Part shown: in pieces, positions 1-9,545 of the stretch
How positions within the stretch are numbered: position 1 is the first letter of the stretch
How the letters are laid out: every line of letters starts with the position of its first letter
Assembly (NCBI GenBank): GCA_018398765.1
Contig: JAHBMJ010001565.1
Location: forward strand, 1-29,093
Length of the DNA: 29,093 nucleotides
Direction: 5' to 3'
Origin: Chromera velia
Lineage: Eukaryota; Sar; Chromeraceae
The notes under the pieces: model-generated
The model's input: the letters and a program-made list of their open reading frames with translations, nothing else
The model's database searches: none
Told to the model about the DNA's origin: nothing
Translations under genes and position numbers: made by a program

Positions 1-694
1 GCATCTGCTCCAACAATCGACATTCTTTTTTCTTCCACACCTTTTTTCCTTTTTCTATTGGTAACTTGCTAAGCGCTTGCCAGCATGGGGCTAGCCGCTG
101 GCCGCCGTGTGGGATGACTAGCCGAAAGTGGCCTAGGAGACCTGTCAAGCTGTACAGGTCCCCCATAGTCGGGTTTTCTGACTTCAATAATGCCTCAATC
201 TTCTTCAGCGCTTTCTCTCTCTTTTTTAGCAGAATATAGACCGCTAGGCGCTGCGTGTTAATGCCGATCCCTGTGAATTCCAGCACTGTGATTGGGAGCA
301 TGGTTTTTGTTGACTTCACTTTCGATCCCAGTCTCTCGAGCCACTGCTGGATCAGGCCTAGTACCTTTTCATACTCTTCCTTTGTATCTGCTGCGATGAA
401 GAAGTCGTCAATTTATGTGAGGGAGCTGACGACGGCCATGTCTAGGCTATGCTCTCTGAACAGCGCATACATATGCTTCATCACTCCTTAGAACATAAAC
501 GGGGCGACTTTTAAACCAAAATACATCACTCTGTATCTGTAAAACGCTTTGTCGAACGGGTTAAAGAAGCCTAGGAGGTCTATATGGTCGAGGTGCACTC
601 GGATGTGGAAATACCCGTCCTTTAGGTCTAATTTTGCCATGTACCTGCCTGGGTTTAATTCTCTCAGCGCGTGTCTGATCGTTGGCAGACCCAT
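1..694 (-). pseudogene. Reverse transcriptase fragment of a retrotransposon (DIRS/Ty3-like), decayed
   Basis: Reading leftward from 694, one frame stays recognisable to the window edge and continues beyond it. It starts near the RT palm motif LDLKDGYFHI, whose Asp is the first catalytic residue, followed by VMYFGLKVAP. It then passes a stop (TAA about 488-490), a second TAA in the Tyr position of the YxDD box (leaving IDDFFIAAD), and a thumb/RNase H connection with GDLYSLTGLLGHFRLVIPHG. The FHI.VH.DH spacing and the 'SLTGLL.HF..VIP.G' block resemble DIRS-type tyrosine-recombinase retroelements more than Ty3, but no recombinase or methylase is in view, so the class is tentative. Both stops are single-base changes from likely sense codons. 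The N-terminal half of the RT is missing because the purine tract begins directly upstream at about 699. This is a non-functional relic. Confidence 0.75.
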
Positions 695-698
695 CTCT

Positions 699-1037
699 GT
701 AGAAAGAAAGAAAGACAGACAGACAGACAGAAGGAAAGAAAGAAAGACAGAAAGACAGAAAGACAGAAAGAAAGAAAAAAAGAAAGAAAGAAAGAAAGAA
801 AAAAAGAAAGAAAGAAAGAAAGAAAGAAAGAAAAACAGAAAGAAAGAAAGAAAGAAAGACAGAAAGAAAGACAGACAGACAGACAGAAAGAAAGAAAGAA
901 AGAAAAAAAGAAGGAAGGAAGGAAGGAAAGACAGACAGAAAGAAAAAAAGAAAGACAGAAAGAAAGAAAGACAAAAAGAACTAAAAAAAGACAGAAAGAA
1001 AGAAAGAAAGAATAAAAGAAAGAAAGAACAAACGAAA

Positions 1038-1073
<36 letters not shown>

Positions 1074-1172
1074 GAATGAAAGAAAGAAAGACAGAAAGAT
1101 AGAAAGAAAGAAAGAAAGACAGACAGAAAGTCAGACAGAAAGAAACAAAGACAGACAGAAAGAAAGAAAAAG

Positions 1173-1207
<35 letters not shown>

Positions 1208-1345
1208 AGGAAAGAATGAAGGAAAGAAAGAAGGAAAGAAAGAAAGAAAGAAAGAAAGAAAGGAAGGAAGGAAGGAAGGAAGGAAGGCAAGAAGGAAGGA
1301 AGGAAGGAAGAAAGAAAGTAAAGAAACAAGGAAAGGTAGTGAGAA
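699..1345. repeat. Long polypurine microsatellite (GAAA/GACA/GGAA)n
   Basis: About 650 bp in which the plus strand is almost entirely purine apart from periodic C in GACA/AACA words. Tetramers GAAA, GACA, GGAA and GAAG alternate in blocks, with pure GGAA near 1261-1310. All long open frames here (Lys/Arg/Glu-rich on plus, Phe/Leu/Ser-rich on minus) are products of this composition and not genes. Confidence 0.95.
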
Positions 1346-1740
1346 AGGAAGTAAAGTGAATTACGACCAGAATTCTAGGAGCTCATCCTAGGAGCCCACC
1401 AAACGGCGAAGGGAGTAGGTTTCGGTCATTTATGAGGGCCGTTTGTCACATCATTTACTTTGGTGGACCAAAAAAGACCTTGCAGAAGACAGAGAGCGCA
1501 TACAAAAAGTGGAGCACAGCGGCTCGAGGGTGAATGTACGAAATCTGAGCGATGTTGAGTTCTGTCATACTGGGATGAAAACTGTATCGATTCAGTGACC
1601 TATCAATCACGTAGATAATCTATTAGGCAGACAGCTGGGGAGGCTACTCACCAAAATACTGGAACTTGGATAGGAAGGCCTGGAACGCTCTCTGAGCCCA
1701 CGGACCGCAGCAGCAAGCTGCTTTCTAAGTATCTACGCCC

Positions 1741-1772
1741 TCATTTATTCATTCATTCATTCATTCTTTCAT
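1741..1772. repeat. (ATTC)n microsatellite
   Basis: Imperfect run of ATTC tetramers with CATTTATT edges. Confidence 0.9.
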
Positions 1773-1884
1773 TTATCTATTGGACACGACCATGCCCTTT
1801 CTGTGAAATGAGAGTGAACACGACTTGCACCTTTACATGTATGAAGGGCCTACTCAATTGGAGAATGCATGAATGAATACGTTG

Positions 1885-1914
1885 ATCTCTCTTTCTCTCT
1901 CTCTCTCTCTCTCT
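1885..1914. repeat. (CT)n microsatellite
   Basis: Dinucleotide CT run with one TTT interruption. Confidence 0.9.
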
Positions 1915-2000
1915 GTGGGAATGAGGGGGGTGGGGAAGTAGAGCAAGCTAGCGGGCACGATCGAAGTGTGACCTTTGCAGTTACAGTAAACGTGTCCGTG

Positions 2001-2020
2001 TATGCATGCATGCATGCATG
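2001..2020. repeat. (GCAT)n microsatellite
   Basis: Self-complementary GCAT repeat, about five units. Confidence 0.85.
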
Positions 2021-2532
2021 TCCCAGCTGGGAGATGGAAGTGGATAGACGTAGAGAGGGCGGTAGGAGACGAAGAGAGAGGCATTAAAAAAGCAAGGAGA
2101 TCAAACGGACAGCAATGCATAGCTTAAGGGAAACGCCTGCCAGCGAAGGTTTATACAAAGAGGGCGGATCGCGAGCAGAGAGCTGTAAGCCGTGACGTCT
2201 GACCTTGTTTCATCCCTCCGGGGGATCTTTCCCATCGTCCCGTGAGGAAGGCTATAGAGGGCCGACGGAAGGAGCAAACGAATGTCGAAAGGCAGGTGCT
2301 CGAAAACGGAGTTTTGACACGTGTAGTGACGTACGCGATAAGAAAGTACATCATCACCTTGAACGGTGCCACGACTTCGGACACAGGTTGCTGGAGTGGG
2401 TCCACGTTGGTCGATCAGAGTTTGTCAGCTGGTGGTAGTGTCCGTAGCGAAGGCGGAACGAAATTGAGAGCGATGCATCAGACTTTCGTTCCTTCATTTG
2501 TCCGAACATGCATGCAGGTGCTCATGTATATA

Positions 2533-2848
2533 AGCTCCTGCCCTTGAATATATATTGGACGCACGATTTGGCTTGGCTTTGTATTATCACTTACTGTATT
2601 AGAATTCATTTTATTTTCTTTTCTTCATTTTTTTAATTTTAAAAAATGGTCGCTCTAAGGTGAATCCCTATTGTTTTTGCCCTATAAAAGGTTTTGTCAC
2701 GCGCGCGGTGTGCGTGAAAAAACGCAAAAGTAAATGTATTTCACAAGCTACATACATGGACAATGAGGGGTGGGTGGGTGGTGCGCCGTGGCAAAGTTGA
2801 CCACAGAGAGGTCTCAAAACGTGTGTCCAATATTCAAGGGCAGGGGCT
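2533..2848 (+). mobile_element. MITE copy A (TIR element, ~315 bp)
   Basis: The ends are inverted repeats: the left begins AGCTCCTGCCCTTGAATAT and the right ends ATATTCAAGGGCAGGGGCT in inverse orientation, each followed inward by the GGACGCAC / GTGTGTCC block. No coding capacity. A second full copy lies at 9234-9545 in the same orientation. Copy A differs by a 4 bp ATAT insertion in the left repeat and 11 base changes, all transitions by hand alignment. The target duplication is unclear (flanks are TA-rich), so no superfamily is assigned. It is a non-autonomous DNA transposon by structure. Confidence 0.85.
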
Positions 2849-3263
2849 TTATGCCCGTTTTGCCTTAAAAATGAATTTTCTCAAAATGATTTCTTTTTTT
2901 CTTTAACTTCTATCACAGATGAATGTAGCCACATAGTAACCTAAATAGACTATTACACCACTAACTTAGTTAAGCATCACACGCCTCGGCTGTTTTTTCT
3001 TTGTATCTCTCTTTATTCTTTTTTTATGAAAGCTTTTCTTTACACCATTATAAACAAAAGAGGTGATACCAGTTTCTTTTTTCTTTTAACTTAGAGTCTT
3101 AGAGACTCACACGAGTCAGCTTTTTTCATTTCTTTTATCTTCTATCCTTCTCTCTAAACACACCACGGTTTTATTTTTTTTCACTCTTTTTTTCATACAA
3201 ATAAAAGAGTGACTCGATGGTTCTGAGATTTAAGCCGTAAAAGGCCAAGTTTTAAGACATTTT
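2849..3263. other. AT-rich spacer before Copia-A
   Basis: Poly-T/poly-pyrimidine rich sequence with no gene, repeat partner or RNA signal that I can see. Its last five bases (3259-3263, ATTTT) are the left target duplication of Copia-A. Confidence 0.6.
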
Positions 3264-3483
3264 AGTTAAATTCATGTGCGCAGTACGAGCGACGTAGTGC
3301 GACTTAATTGACAGAATTAATTAGCACGCATGTATTTGATCGATTAGCTTGTGATCACAATTATACGATCAGACTGAGAAGTGAAACAAGAACGATGTAG
3401 GAAGTATATGTCCATACTAACAGACCTTTTAATAACGTTGATTATGTCTGAGTAGAGGTATCGAGTAGACCTCTAACTTCACT
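3264..3483 (+). repeat. Copia-A 5' LTR
   Basis: Matches 8875-9094 over its full 220 bp with about 16 differences, 14 of them transitions. It starts AGTTAAATTCATG and ends CTAACTTCACT. The usual TG...CA ends are not at the repeat boundary; a TG and a CA occur 11 bp and 2 bp inside. Confidence 0.93.
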
Positions 3484-3501
3484 GGCGATGCCAGCGAGAG
3501 G
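3484..3501 (+). promoter_or_regulatory. Possible primer-binding site region of Copia-A
   Basis: The bases directly after the LTR read GGCGATGCCAGCGAGAG; counting the last LTR base gives TGGCGATGCCAG. TGG is the expected complement of a tRNA CCA end, but I cannot name the tRNA, and copia elements may also prime from internal tRNA sequence. Confidence 0.35.
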
Positions 3502-3559
3502 GGGTTGAGAGAGATTACAGTACAACAGGTCAAGTGTTGTTTGTGATCCTGCAGTAGAG

Positions 3560-4538
3560 ATGTCTGAACAATCCTCTGTCGCATACCCCACGCTCAAGGC
3601 GGGGATGCAGTTCAAAGGGTGGAGAAATACTTGCAACAGCATCAGAGATGGCAATGAGAAACTCTTTGGTGCCAGTGTTGTGAACATTGCACGATGGGAG
3701 GCCAACCAGTTGTACAAGGCCACAAAGAACCATCCAGATGTTGGGGACGACATTCAGGCACTTTTCGACCAGAAGGAGGACGAGGACGATACAGAGTTCA
3801 GGGATGCTAGCAAAGCGGTTAAGTGGCCACCCTACAAGACAGCATTATGGGAGTGCCTTATGAAGAAACTGGATGTCCCTGAGAAGATGAAGAAAGATTC
3901 TCTGTCTCGCACATGGAATCAGATCGTAGAGAACGGAAAGTTGTTTTCAGATTTCCTCTCTCTCTATCGATTTTTCAAGTCTTTGATGAGGGATACGTCG
4001 AAGAGGACTGAGGCAGATAACGACGTTGCAGAGAGAATCCAAGCCAGGGCTGTGTTAGCCTGTCTTCATCCATCCTACCGCAGAAAGTGGGCAGATGACT
4101 GGGATGAGGATGATCTGTACGACTTCGACAAGCTCATCACCACATGTGAGGAGCGTTCCAAAAATCCCCTACTAAACAAATTCGAAGATGACCCTGCATC
4201 TATTGCCCCTGTGAAACCTTCTGTCCATGTGTATCCCGAGCAGCACCAGATAAAGCAGAAGGCCAACTATGTTGGGTCTGGTGGCTTCCCACCCAGGGGA
4301 CGGGGTAGGGGCAGAGGTTTGGAGGGGCAGAGGCCGGGGAGGCAGAGGCGGTTATTTGCAGTCTACCCAACAGCATCCTCAACAGTCCCAGCAACAGCAG
4401 AAGAAGAAGTGTGAGAGTTGTGGGAGGCCTGGAGGGCACGACCCTGGATGGGAGTGCAGAGGCAAGACGCATAGGTGCAGTGAGTGCAGTGAGGTTGGTC
4501 ACAGAGATCACATGTGTCTCCGAAAACAGAAGCAGTAA
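3560..4538 (+). pseudogene. Copia-A gag (frameshifted)
   Basis: Starts at ATG 3560, 76 bp after the LTR. The first ~255 residues are a charged, helical capsid-like region in frame 2 with no strong named motif, followed by a Gly/Arg-rich stretch. Near 4320 the frame must move by +1 to frame 3, where a Gln-rich linker leads to two Cys/His clusters. The second is a proper zinc knuckle C-X2-C-X4-H-X4-C (about 4476-4517); the first, CESCGRPGGH..., is irregular. This is the nucleocapsid RNA-binding part expected at the end of Gag. It then meets TAA-TAG at 4536-4541. The shift lies in a GGGGC/AGGGG-rich repeat and looks like an indel; a programmed frameshift is possible but the many downstream stops make decay likelier. 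Confidence 0.85.
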
Positions 4539-4541
4539 TAG

Positions 4542-5222
4542 TACAATGCCGAGAGAGGCAGGGGGAGAGGACGCGGAGGTGTGTACTCCAGCAGGGGCAG
4601 CGGCCCTGGTCGCTATGACGTTAACGGTTTGTACTACATGCCTGCCCTTCCCCCGGGTGCTGGTATGATGCCGGGATCTGGACTTCAATAATTTGGGCCG
4701 GTCAGCCCGGGGAATGGGGAGTTTTGTGGCAGAGGATTTTGGGGTTCTGCACATGCCCTCTTCCCTTACACTCCTTTCTATATACCCCATTCATTCTCTC
4801 TTTCTTCCCTTTCGATATGGCAGGTTGAGGGAGGGAACCGAAACTACTCGTACCATGACCACAACCACTCCATTGGTGGACCCCCCATTCCTCACCAACA
4901 AGGGACCATCTTTCAGTTCCTCCAGGGAGGAAACGAGTTTAACCCGACTTTCAGGGTCGGGGAGACCCTCGGGTCAGCACACATGGTCACAGGGGGGGAT
5001 GCGGGAAGTGGGTCTGGGTATGGTTACAAGGGGTGGAGACGGACAAATGTTGATTCCTGCTGCTCCGCAAGTATTGCTAATGAGGCAGATGCTGCCCCAG
5101 ATGTCATGTGGTGGAGGCCTTGTGGGGGGCAGTTTGGGGTTGCAAAGAAAAACGCAGATGGGAGTGAGGAGGAGGTGAAAATCTAGATCTCGAAAGTTGG
5201 GGTGTGAGCGAGACAGTGTCTT
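4542..5222 (+). pseudogene. Copia-A gag-pol linker and protease remnant
   Basis: Frame 3 continues from the zinc knuckle through a Gly/Arg-rich and aromatic linker (stop TAA at about 4686) to a segment with VDSCCSASIANEADA (Asp codon at 5052). In copia aspartic proteases this position reads D-S/T-G; here the Gly is Cys, which would inactivate the enzyme. Stops follow at 5184-5186 (TAG) and 5205-5207 (TGA). Assignment as protease rests on the position between gag and integrase plus this one motif, so it is moderate. Frames 1 and minus also look open here but carry no motif. Confidence 0.6.
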
Positions 5223-6386
5223 GTGAAAGAAAAGGGGGAGCAGACAGTCATGCAGGAATATTACTTCACTAAGGACAGCGTCCCCGATTTGATGCGTATG
5301 GATTTAGAGGAGGGACACACTATGTTGAAAGACGTAGATGACTCGTACGTAAGAGTGAGAGACGTGAGAGGGAATCTCATAGACGTCTGCATTCCTTTCC
5401 GAAAAGGCGATCACACAACCAATCATCCATTCTTCTACCACCATCCCGCCCTCAAGCATGAGATGGGGGAGCCAGTCCCCTCCATCAATGCCCTTTCCCA
5501 CCGACAGATCGATTATGATGAGCTGTGTTCCCATCACGCTCATCATGGCCATTTCAACAGACCCAAACTCGAACCAACGCTCCTGGAGCAAGGTATGAGT
5601 GCATGTGATGAAGATTGGGAAAGGCTCTACAAGGAGTGTTTGATCTGTCAACAGAAAAACGCAGTAAAGCCGTCCCTCCATCGTGTCCTTGACAGAAGAG
5701 AAGGCACACACCCATTTGGCATTATCCAGTTGGATAATTACTTCCCCCAAGATGAGGAGGCAGCAACAGGTGTGCACCCAATAGTCATCAAATATGCAGA
5801 TGTGCATTCAGGTTTTGAGCTTGACGTCCCCTAGAAAAGCCGAAACGAAGCCCACGACTCGACCTGACAGTTCCTTGAGTATGTTGAGTCTGTTGCAAGA
5901 GTGAAGCCCGATGGGCCTGGTCATATCACTATGCGATTTGCGTGTGATCTTGCAACAGAATACAGAGGGGGGAAACATAGGGAGTATTGTGACCACAGAA
6001 TGATCAAGTTTATTGATCAGCCGCCCCGTGAGAAGGGACCCCTCGGGCTGGTGGAAGGAAGAACCCACCATTCGCGTACCCATATTGCTGCCCTGATGGC
6101 AGAGCTCGAGAAGATGTGGGAGCCGTTGCCGAAGAACATGCGGGCGCACGTAGCCCATGGAGCATCCATCACTCGCAACGCAACGTTCTCCAAAGCCATC
6201 GGCATGACCCCCTACGAAAAAGCCACAGGGAAGAAGCCAGACAGACGGCTGATGGTCGGGGATCCTTCCATCCTCAAAATTGTCGAGAGTGGCATTGAAT
6301 TCCCAGGTTCCCTTGTTATGTGGCTCTATCCCCTCAACTCCCACACAGCAGTAGTAGTAAGGAAAAACCCCTACACAGGTGTTTAA
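5223..6386 (+). pseudogene. Copia-A integrase
   Basis: Frame 3. The N-terminal zinc domain (gag-pre-integrase) shows clustered His in HHAHHGHF and, about 38 residues on, CLIC. The catalytic core follows: first Asp in QLDNYFP, second Asp in FACDLATEY, and Glu in LGLVEGRTH with exactly 35 residues between the last two, the DD(35)E signature. MTPYEKATGKKPD marks the end of the core as in copia integrases. Two stops lie between the first and second catalytic Asp (TAG 5832-5834, TGA 5865-5867) and a TAA closes the frame at 6384. In life it would cut the target and join the element cDNA ends. Disabled here by the stops. Confidence 0.88.
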
Positions 6387-7133
6387 AAGACTCTAGACAC
6401 CCATCTTGTGTGCATGAAGCCTCTCCGAAGTGGGTCAGTCAAACTGTGGTCCCCTGCAGGCGAACGAGAGAAAGCTCATCTCCTTTCCCTTCCCTCGCAC
6501 CCTATGGTGGAACGTATAGATATAGAGGGCAAAAACGGAGAGGGTGTCCAGGCGGGGGCTGAGGAGAAGGCAGAGATGGGGGGGCAGGGGGACGAGAATC
6601 CATCCCGTCTCCCTGAGCACCACGCTGTAGGACAGCCTGAGGTCAGTCGACCTACACGATTCACAGGTGTCCTAATTGTTAGTGCATCCGGCACATGCAT
6701 TCCTATGCTTGTTGCTGGAAAGTCGTTCAAGAAGTCACTCCCTGTCTCCGGCATGGAGCGAACAGGAAATGGAAAGTGAAGGTTCATTGGGCTGGGTGCC
6801 CGCCAGGTCACAAAAGCAGAAGTGCTTCGGTACTTCACCATCGAAGATGGAAAAATCGTCCCCCCCAACATTGAGGCTGAGATAGACCTCCTTCCGCAGG
6901 TGAGGGGGTATAAGGAGGAAGAGTCACCTGCTTCAGAAGGTGATGATGATGTGATGGAGGAGTTGTTTGGGGACAAGAGATTGGATGAGGAAGAGAATTA
7001 GATGCTCCTTAACATGGGAGTAGGAACACCGGTCGGTGAGGTATTCCTCGTAAACGCGTCGCCCATTGAAGTCCCAGATGACTTCAAGTGGGGCTCCATA
7101 CAGATCCCTGCTACCCAAGAGGAGGTCGCGTAG
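6387..7133 (+). pseudogene. Copia-A integrase-RT linker region
   Basis: Same frame 3 as the integrase, low in identifiable motifs: acidic and Gly-rich, ending in an Asp/Glu-rich stretch (EGDDDVMEELFGDKRLDEEE). Stops at 6777 (TGA), 6999 (TAG) and 7131 (TAG). In copia elements this interval carries the integrase C-terminal extension and the RT approach. No independent gene is evident. Confidence 0.6.
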
Positions 7134-8242
7134 GGAGACTTCAACATCGCCATGCACGATGAGTGGTTGAGGAATATCATCGGTCAGGGGGTGCTTGGTC
7201 AGGAAGTGAATAGAGATGAGGTTGACGCACTCATGCAAATGGGCTGGCGTCTGACTTGGAAAGAGAAGACAGGTCTGAACAAAGAAGAAGAGAAAGACGC
7301 AGACAGAGAGGCAGACAGGACTGAAAAGAGAAAGCCCAAGCAAGCAGACAGCAAGATGAATCCTTCAGAGGGAAAGAAGGCAGAGAGGACTCCCAAGGCA
7401 CGCTGTTTTGCAAAGGGATTCACTGACAAACGGAAGGTTGATACATATGTTGGTGCTCCTTCAATTTGGGCCATTCTCCTCTGCCTTGTCTTTGCTCTGT
7501 CGTTTGGTCTTATTTGGTATGGGGGCGATGTGAAGGGGGCATTTCTATCAGCAGAAGACAGGAACAGACAGAGAACGGGGGTTGTCATTCCAACGTGGAT
7601 CTCCAAGGCCCCTGATCTCAATCCATACCCCGACATCTCCGATGCCGATACGAAGAGATCAAAGCAGCAGCAGGGACAATTCGGCCTGGACAGATTCGCA
7701 TGGTTGAGAAGGGACTGTATGGGATGCCGTGCTCTGGGAATCTCTTTGATGGAAAGATGCAGCGGGTATAGAAGAGTAGAGGATTCAAGAGAGTGAAGAG
7801 CGGTGTTGCCGTGCAGAGGCCGAACCGGGTGGAAAGAATACCACCGCAGCCTATCAAGGCACTTCAGGTCACGTGGGTGAACGATCTGCTTGGCGCTGCC
7901 AGCAGACAGACAGTCAGTGACGAGATTCGGTTCTTGAAGGGGGTGTTGGATTGGGGGTACCTGAAGGTACATGATGAAAGAGACCGCATTAAATATGCCG
8001 GCCTTGATGTTTCCCTTGCAACTGATCAGACGGAGGTGAGTCAAGAGAGCTACTGTGAAGGCATAAACACATACGCTCTCTGGAGGGCATTAGGGGAGAA
8101 TCCGAAGAGAGAAGAAGCCAGAGCAGAGGATGTAAAGCCAGCAGGAGAAGAGGAAGTGGAAGAGAGCCTGATTCCCCTCATGAGGTCGATTGTGGGGGTA
8201 AACCAGTGGGTGATTCGTACTCGCCCAGCCTGCCGAGTGTAG
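7134..8242 (+). pseudogene. Copia-A reverse transcriptase
   Basis: RVT_2-type RT. The frame-3 part has KARCFAKGFTDKRKVDTYVGAPS (RLVAKGF-like block) and GGDVKGAFLSA, equivalent to DVKTAFLNG with the first catalytic Asp. Near 7650 the frame returns to frame 2, giving EKGLYGMPCSGNLFDG (the KALYGLKQSPR-like block), then a TAG at 7769-7771 and GFKRV. The metal-binding YVDD box reads WVNDLL near 7874-7891, so one catalytic Asp is Asn. Ends at TAG 8240. Two open frames are therefore needed, and the enzyme is dead on three counts. Confidence 0.87.
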
Positions 8243-8848
8243 GCTGACGTTCTTAGCCAATCCACCCTCCATCCGTACACACAAGTAGTGCGCGCATCCA
8301 TCAAGGTCCTGCAGATGCGGAAGGAGAACAGAGAACCGATTATCATCATCCCTCTCACCAAGGGAAAGAGGGTGATGCTTGCAGTGCTGACAGACTGCTC
8401 CTACTCAAGAAAGACGTACGATGGGCATCTCGATTGGGTTGTGTTCATAGTCGATGAAGACTGGACACCCGAAAAGGCAATCCTCACAGGGGCGCCGTGG
8501 ATCAACTGCATTATGTGGTATTCTGAAAAACACACACAGAAGCATGGCTTTAACACAGCAGCAGAACTGACAGCAGTTAAGTCAGCGGTGAAGACAATTC
8601 CCAGGACCGTGCAACTAGCAACAGAGTTATGGGGAGAGAGCCCAAAAATCCAATTTTTTATGGACTGTGAGCCAATTCATAAACAGCTTCGTTCTGGAGT
8701 TGCAACCGATAGCACCTCTCAAGGCATGCTTGACTTTGTCATCCAAGAACTGAACAAGATGAAAACTGACTACTCTTGGTGCCGCAGAGATGTGCAGCTT
8801 GCCAACGCACTTAGTAAAGTTGCGTGGCCAGGAAAAGAATTTGCATGA
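8243..8848 (+). pseudogene. Copia-A RNase H domain
   Basis: Frame 2, in phase with the RT end and separated by one TAG. Copia RNase H landmarks are visible in order: LTDCSYS (first Asp), TAAELTAV (Glu of the SSTEAEYIA-like block), FFMDCEPI (Asp) and a terminal ANALSKVAWP that stands where ADxLTK is usual, with the Asp lost. The stop is at 8846, about 20 bp before the polypurine tract, the normal position for the end of pol. Confidence 0.85.
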
Positions 8849-8865
8849 GGACAGACAAGCAAATC

Positions 8866-8874
8866 GAGGGGGTA
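8866..8874 (+). promoter_or_regulatory. Copia-A polypurine tract
   Basis: GAGGGGGTA directly precedes the 3' LTR, in the position of the plus-strand primer. Confidence 0.65.
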
Positions 8875-9094
8875 AGTGAAATTCATGCGCGCAGTACGAG
8901 CGACGTAGCATGAATTAATTGACAGAATTAATTAGCACGCATGTATTTGATCGATTAGCTTGTAATCACAATTGTACAATCAGACTGAGAAGTGAAACAA
9001 GAATGATGTAGGAAGTACATGTCCGTACTAACAGACCTTCTGATGATGTTGATTATGTCTGAGTAGAGGTATCGAGTAGACCTCTAACTTCACT
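8875..9094 (+). repeat. Copia-A 3' LTR
   Basis: Pair of 3264-3483. Its ends form a perfect 6 bp inverted repeat AGTGAA...TTCACT, followed by the right target duplication ATTTT at 9095-9099. Confidence 0.93.
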
Positions 9095-9233
9095 ATTTTT
9101 TTGAAATCCATCGTTTTTTAAGATAATCTCTGAAATGATACATACTGTAACCCTAAGTCACCCTATAGTATTGTTTTAGTTTTCTCTGTCTGATTTCAAT
9201 CTAAAATATATTTTTAAAGTTTAAGATTCACAA

Positions 9234-9545
9234 AGCTCCTGCCCTTGAATATTGGACGCACGATTTGGCTTGGCTTTGTATTATCACTTACTGTATTAGA
9301 ATTCATTTTATTTTCTTTTCTTCATTTTTTTAATTTTAAAAAATGGTCGCTCTAAGGTGAATCCCTATTGTTTTTGCCCTATAAAGGGTTTTGTTACGCA
9401 CGCGGTGTGCGCGAAAAAACGCAAAAATAAATGTATTTTACAAGTTACATACATGGACAATGAGGGGCGGGTGAGTGGTGCGCCGTGGCAAAGTTGACCA
9501 CAGAGAGGTCTCAAAACGTGCGTCCAATATTCAAGGGCAGGGACT
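9234..9545 (+). mobile_element. MITE copy B (312 bp)
   Basis: Same element and orientation as 2533-2848. Left end AGCTCCTGCCCTTGAATATT, right end AATATTCAAGGGCAGGGACT: about 34 bp imperfect terminal inverted repeats including GGACGCACG. Lacks the ATAT insertion of copy A, so this copy is closer to the original. No open frame. Confidence 0.87.

Larger units (their letters stand above)
1346..2532. other. Gene-poor spacer
   Basis: No reading frame with family resemblance. Frames at 2151-2547 on both strands are up to 101 codons but have no recognisable motif, splice framework or repeat partner. The stretch contains three short microsatellites, listed separately. Confidence 0.6.
3264..9094 (+). 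mobile_element. Copia-A, full-length degenerate Ty1/copia LTR retrotransposon
   Basis: Two 220 bp direct repeats (3264-3483 and 8875-9094) bound a 5.4 kb interior in the order gag, protease, integrase, RT, RNase H. Integrase before RT is the Ty1/copia (Pseudoviridae-type) order. A 5 bp direct repeat ATTTT flanks it at 3259-3263 and 9095-9099. The interior shows at least a dozen in-frame stops, a frame change near 4320 (frame 2 to 3) and a return near 7650 (frame 3 to 2). The protease DSG and RT YVDD motifs are altered. LTRs differ at about 16 of 220 positions, so it is an old, immobile copy. It lies between two copies of one MITE family. Confidence 0.93.

Noticed and set aside
549-1329. Long Lys/Arg/Glu-rich and Phe/Leu/Ser-rich open frames
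   Set aside because: They follow from the purine microsatellite; several frames on both strands are open at once.
2151-2547. Overlapping 77-101 codon frames on both strands
   Set aside because: No motif, no splice support, mutually overlapping; not enough to call a gene.
4200-4790. 196-codon minus-strand frame
   Set aside because: Antisense shadow of the Copia-A gag/zinc knuckle region, without any domain.
7199-8044. 281-codon minus-strand frame, the longest single one near there
   Set aside because: Antisense of the Copia-A RT; the plus strand carries clear RT motifs in order.
3275-9092. Copia-A boundaries at the inner TG...CA (207 bp LTRs)
   Set aside because: Flanks ATTCA and CTATT do not match, and LTR homology extends beyond these points on both sides.
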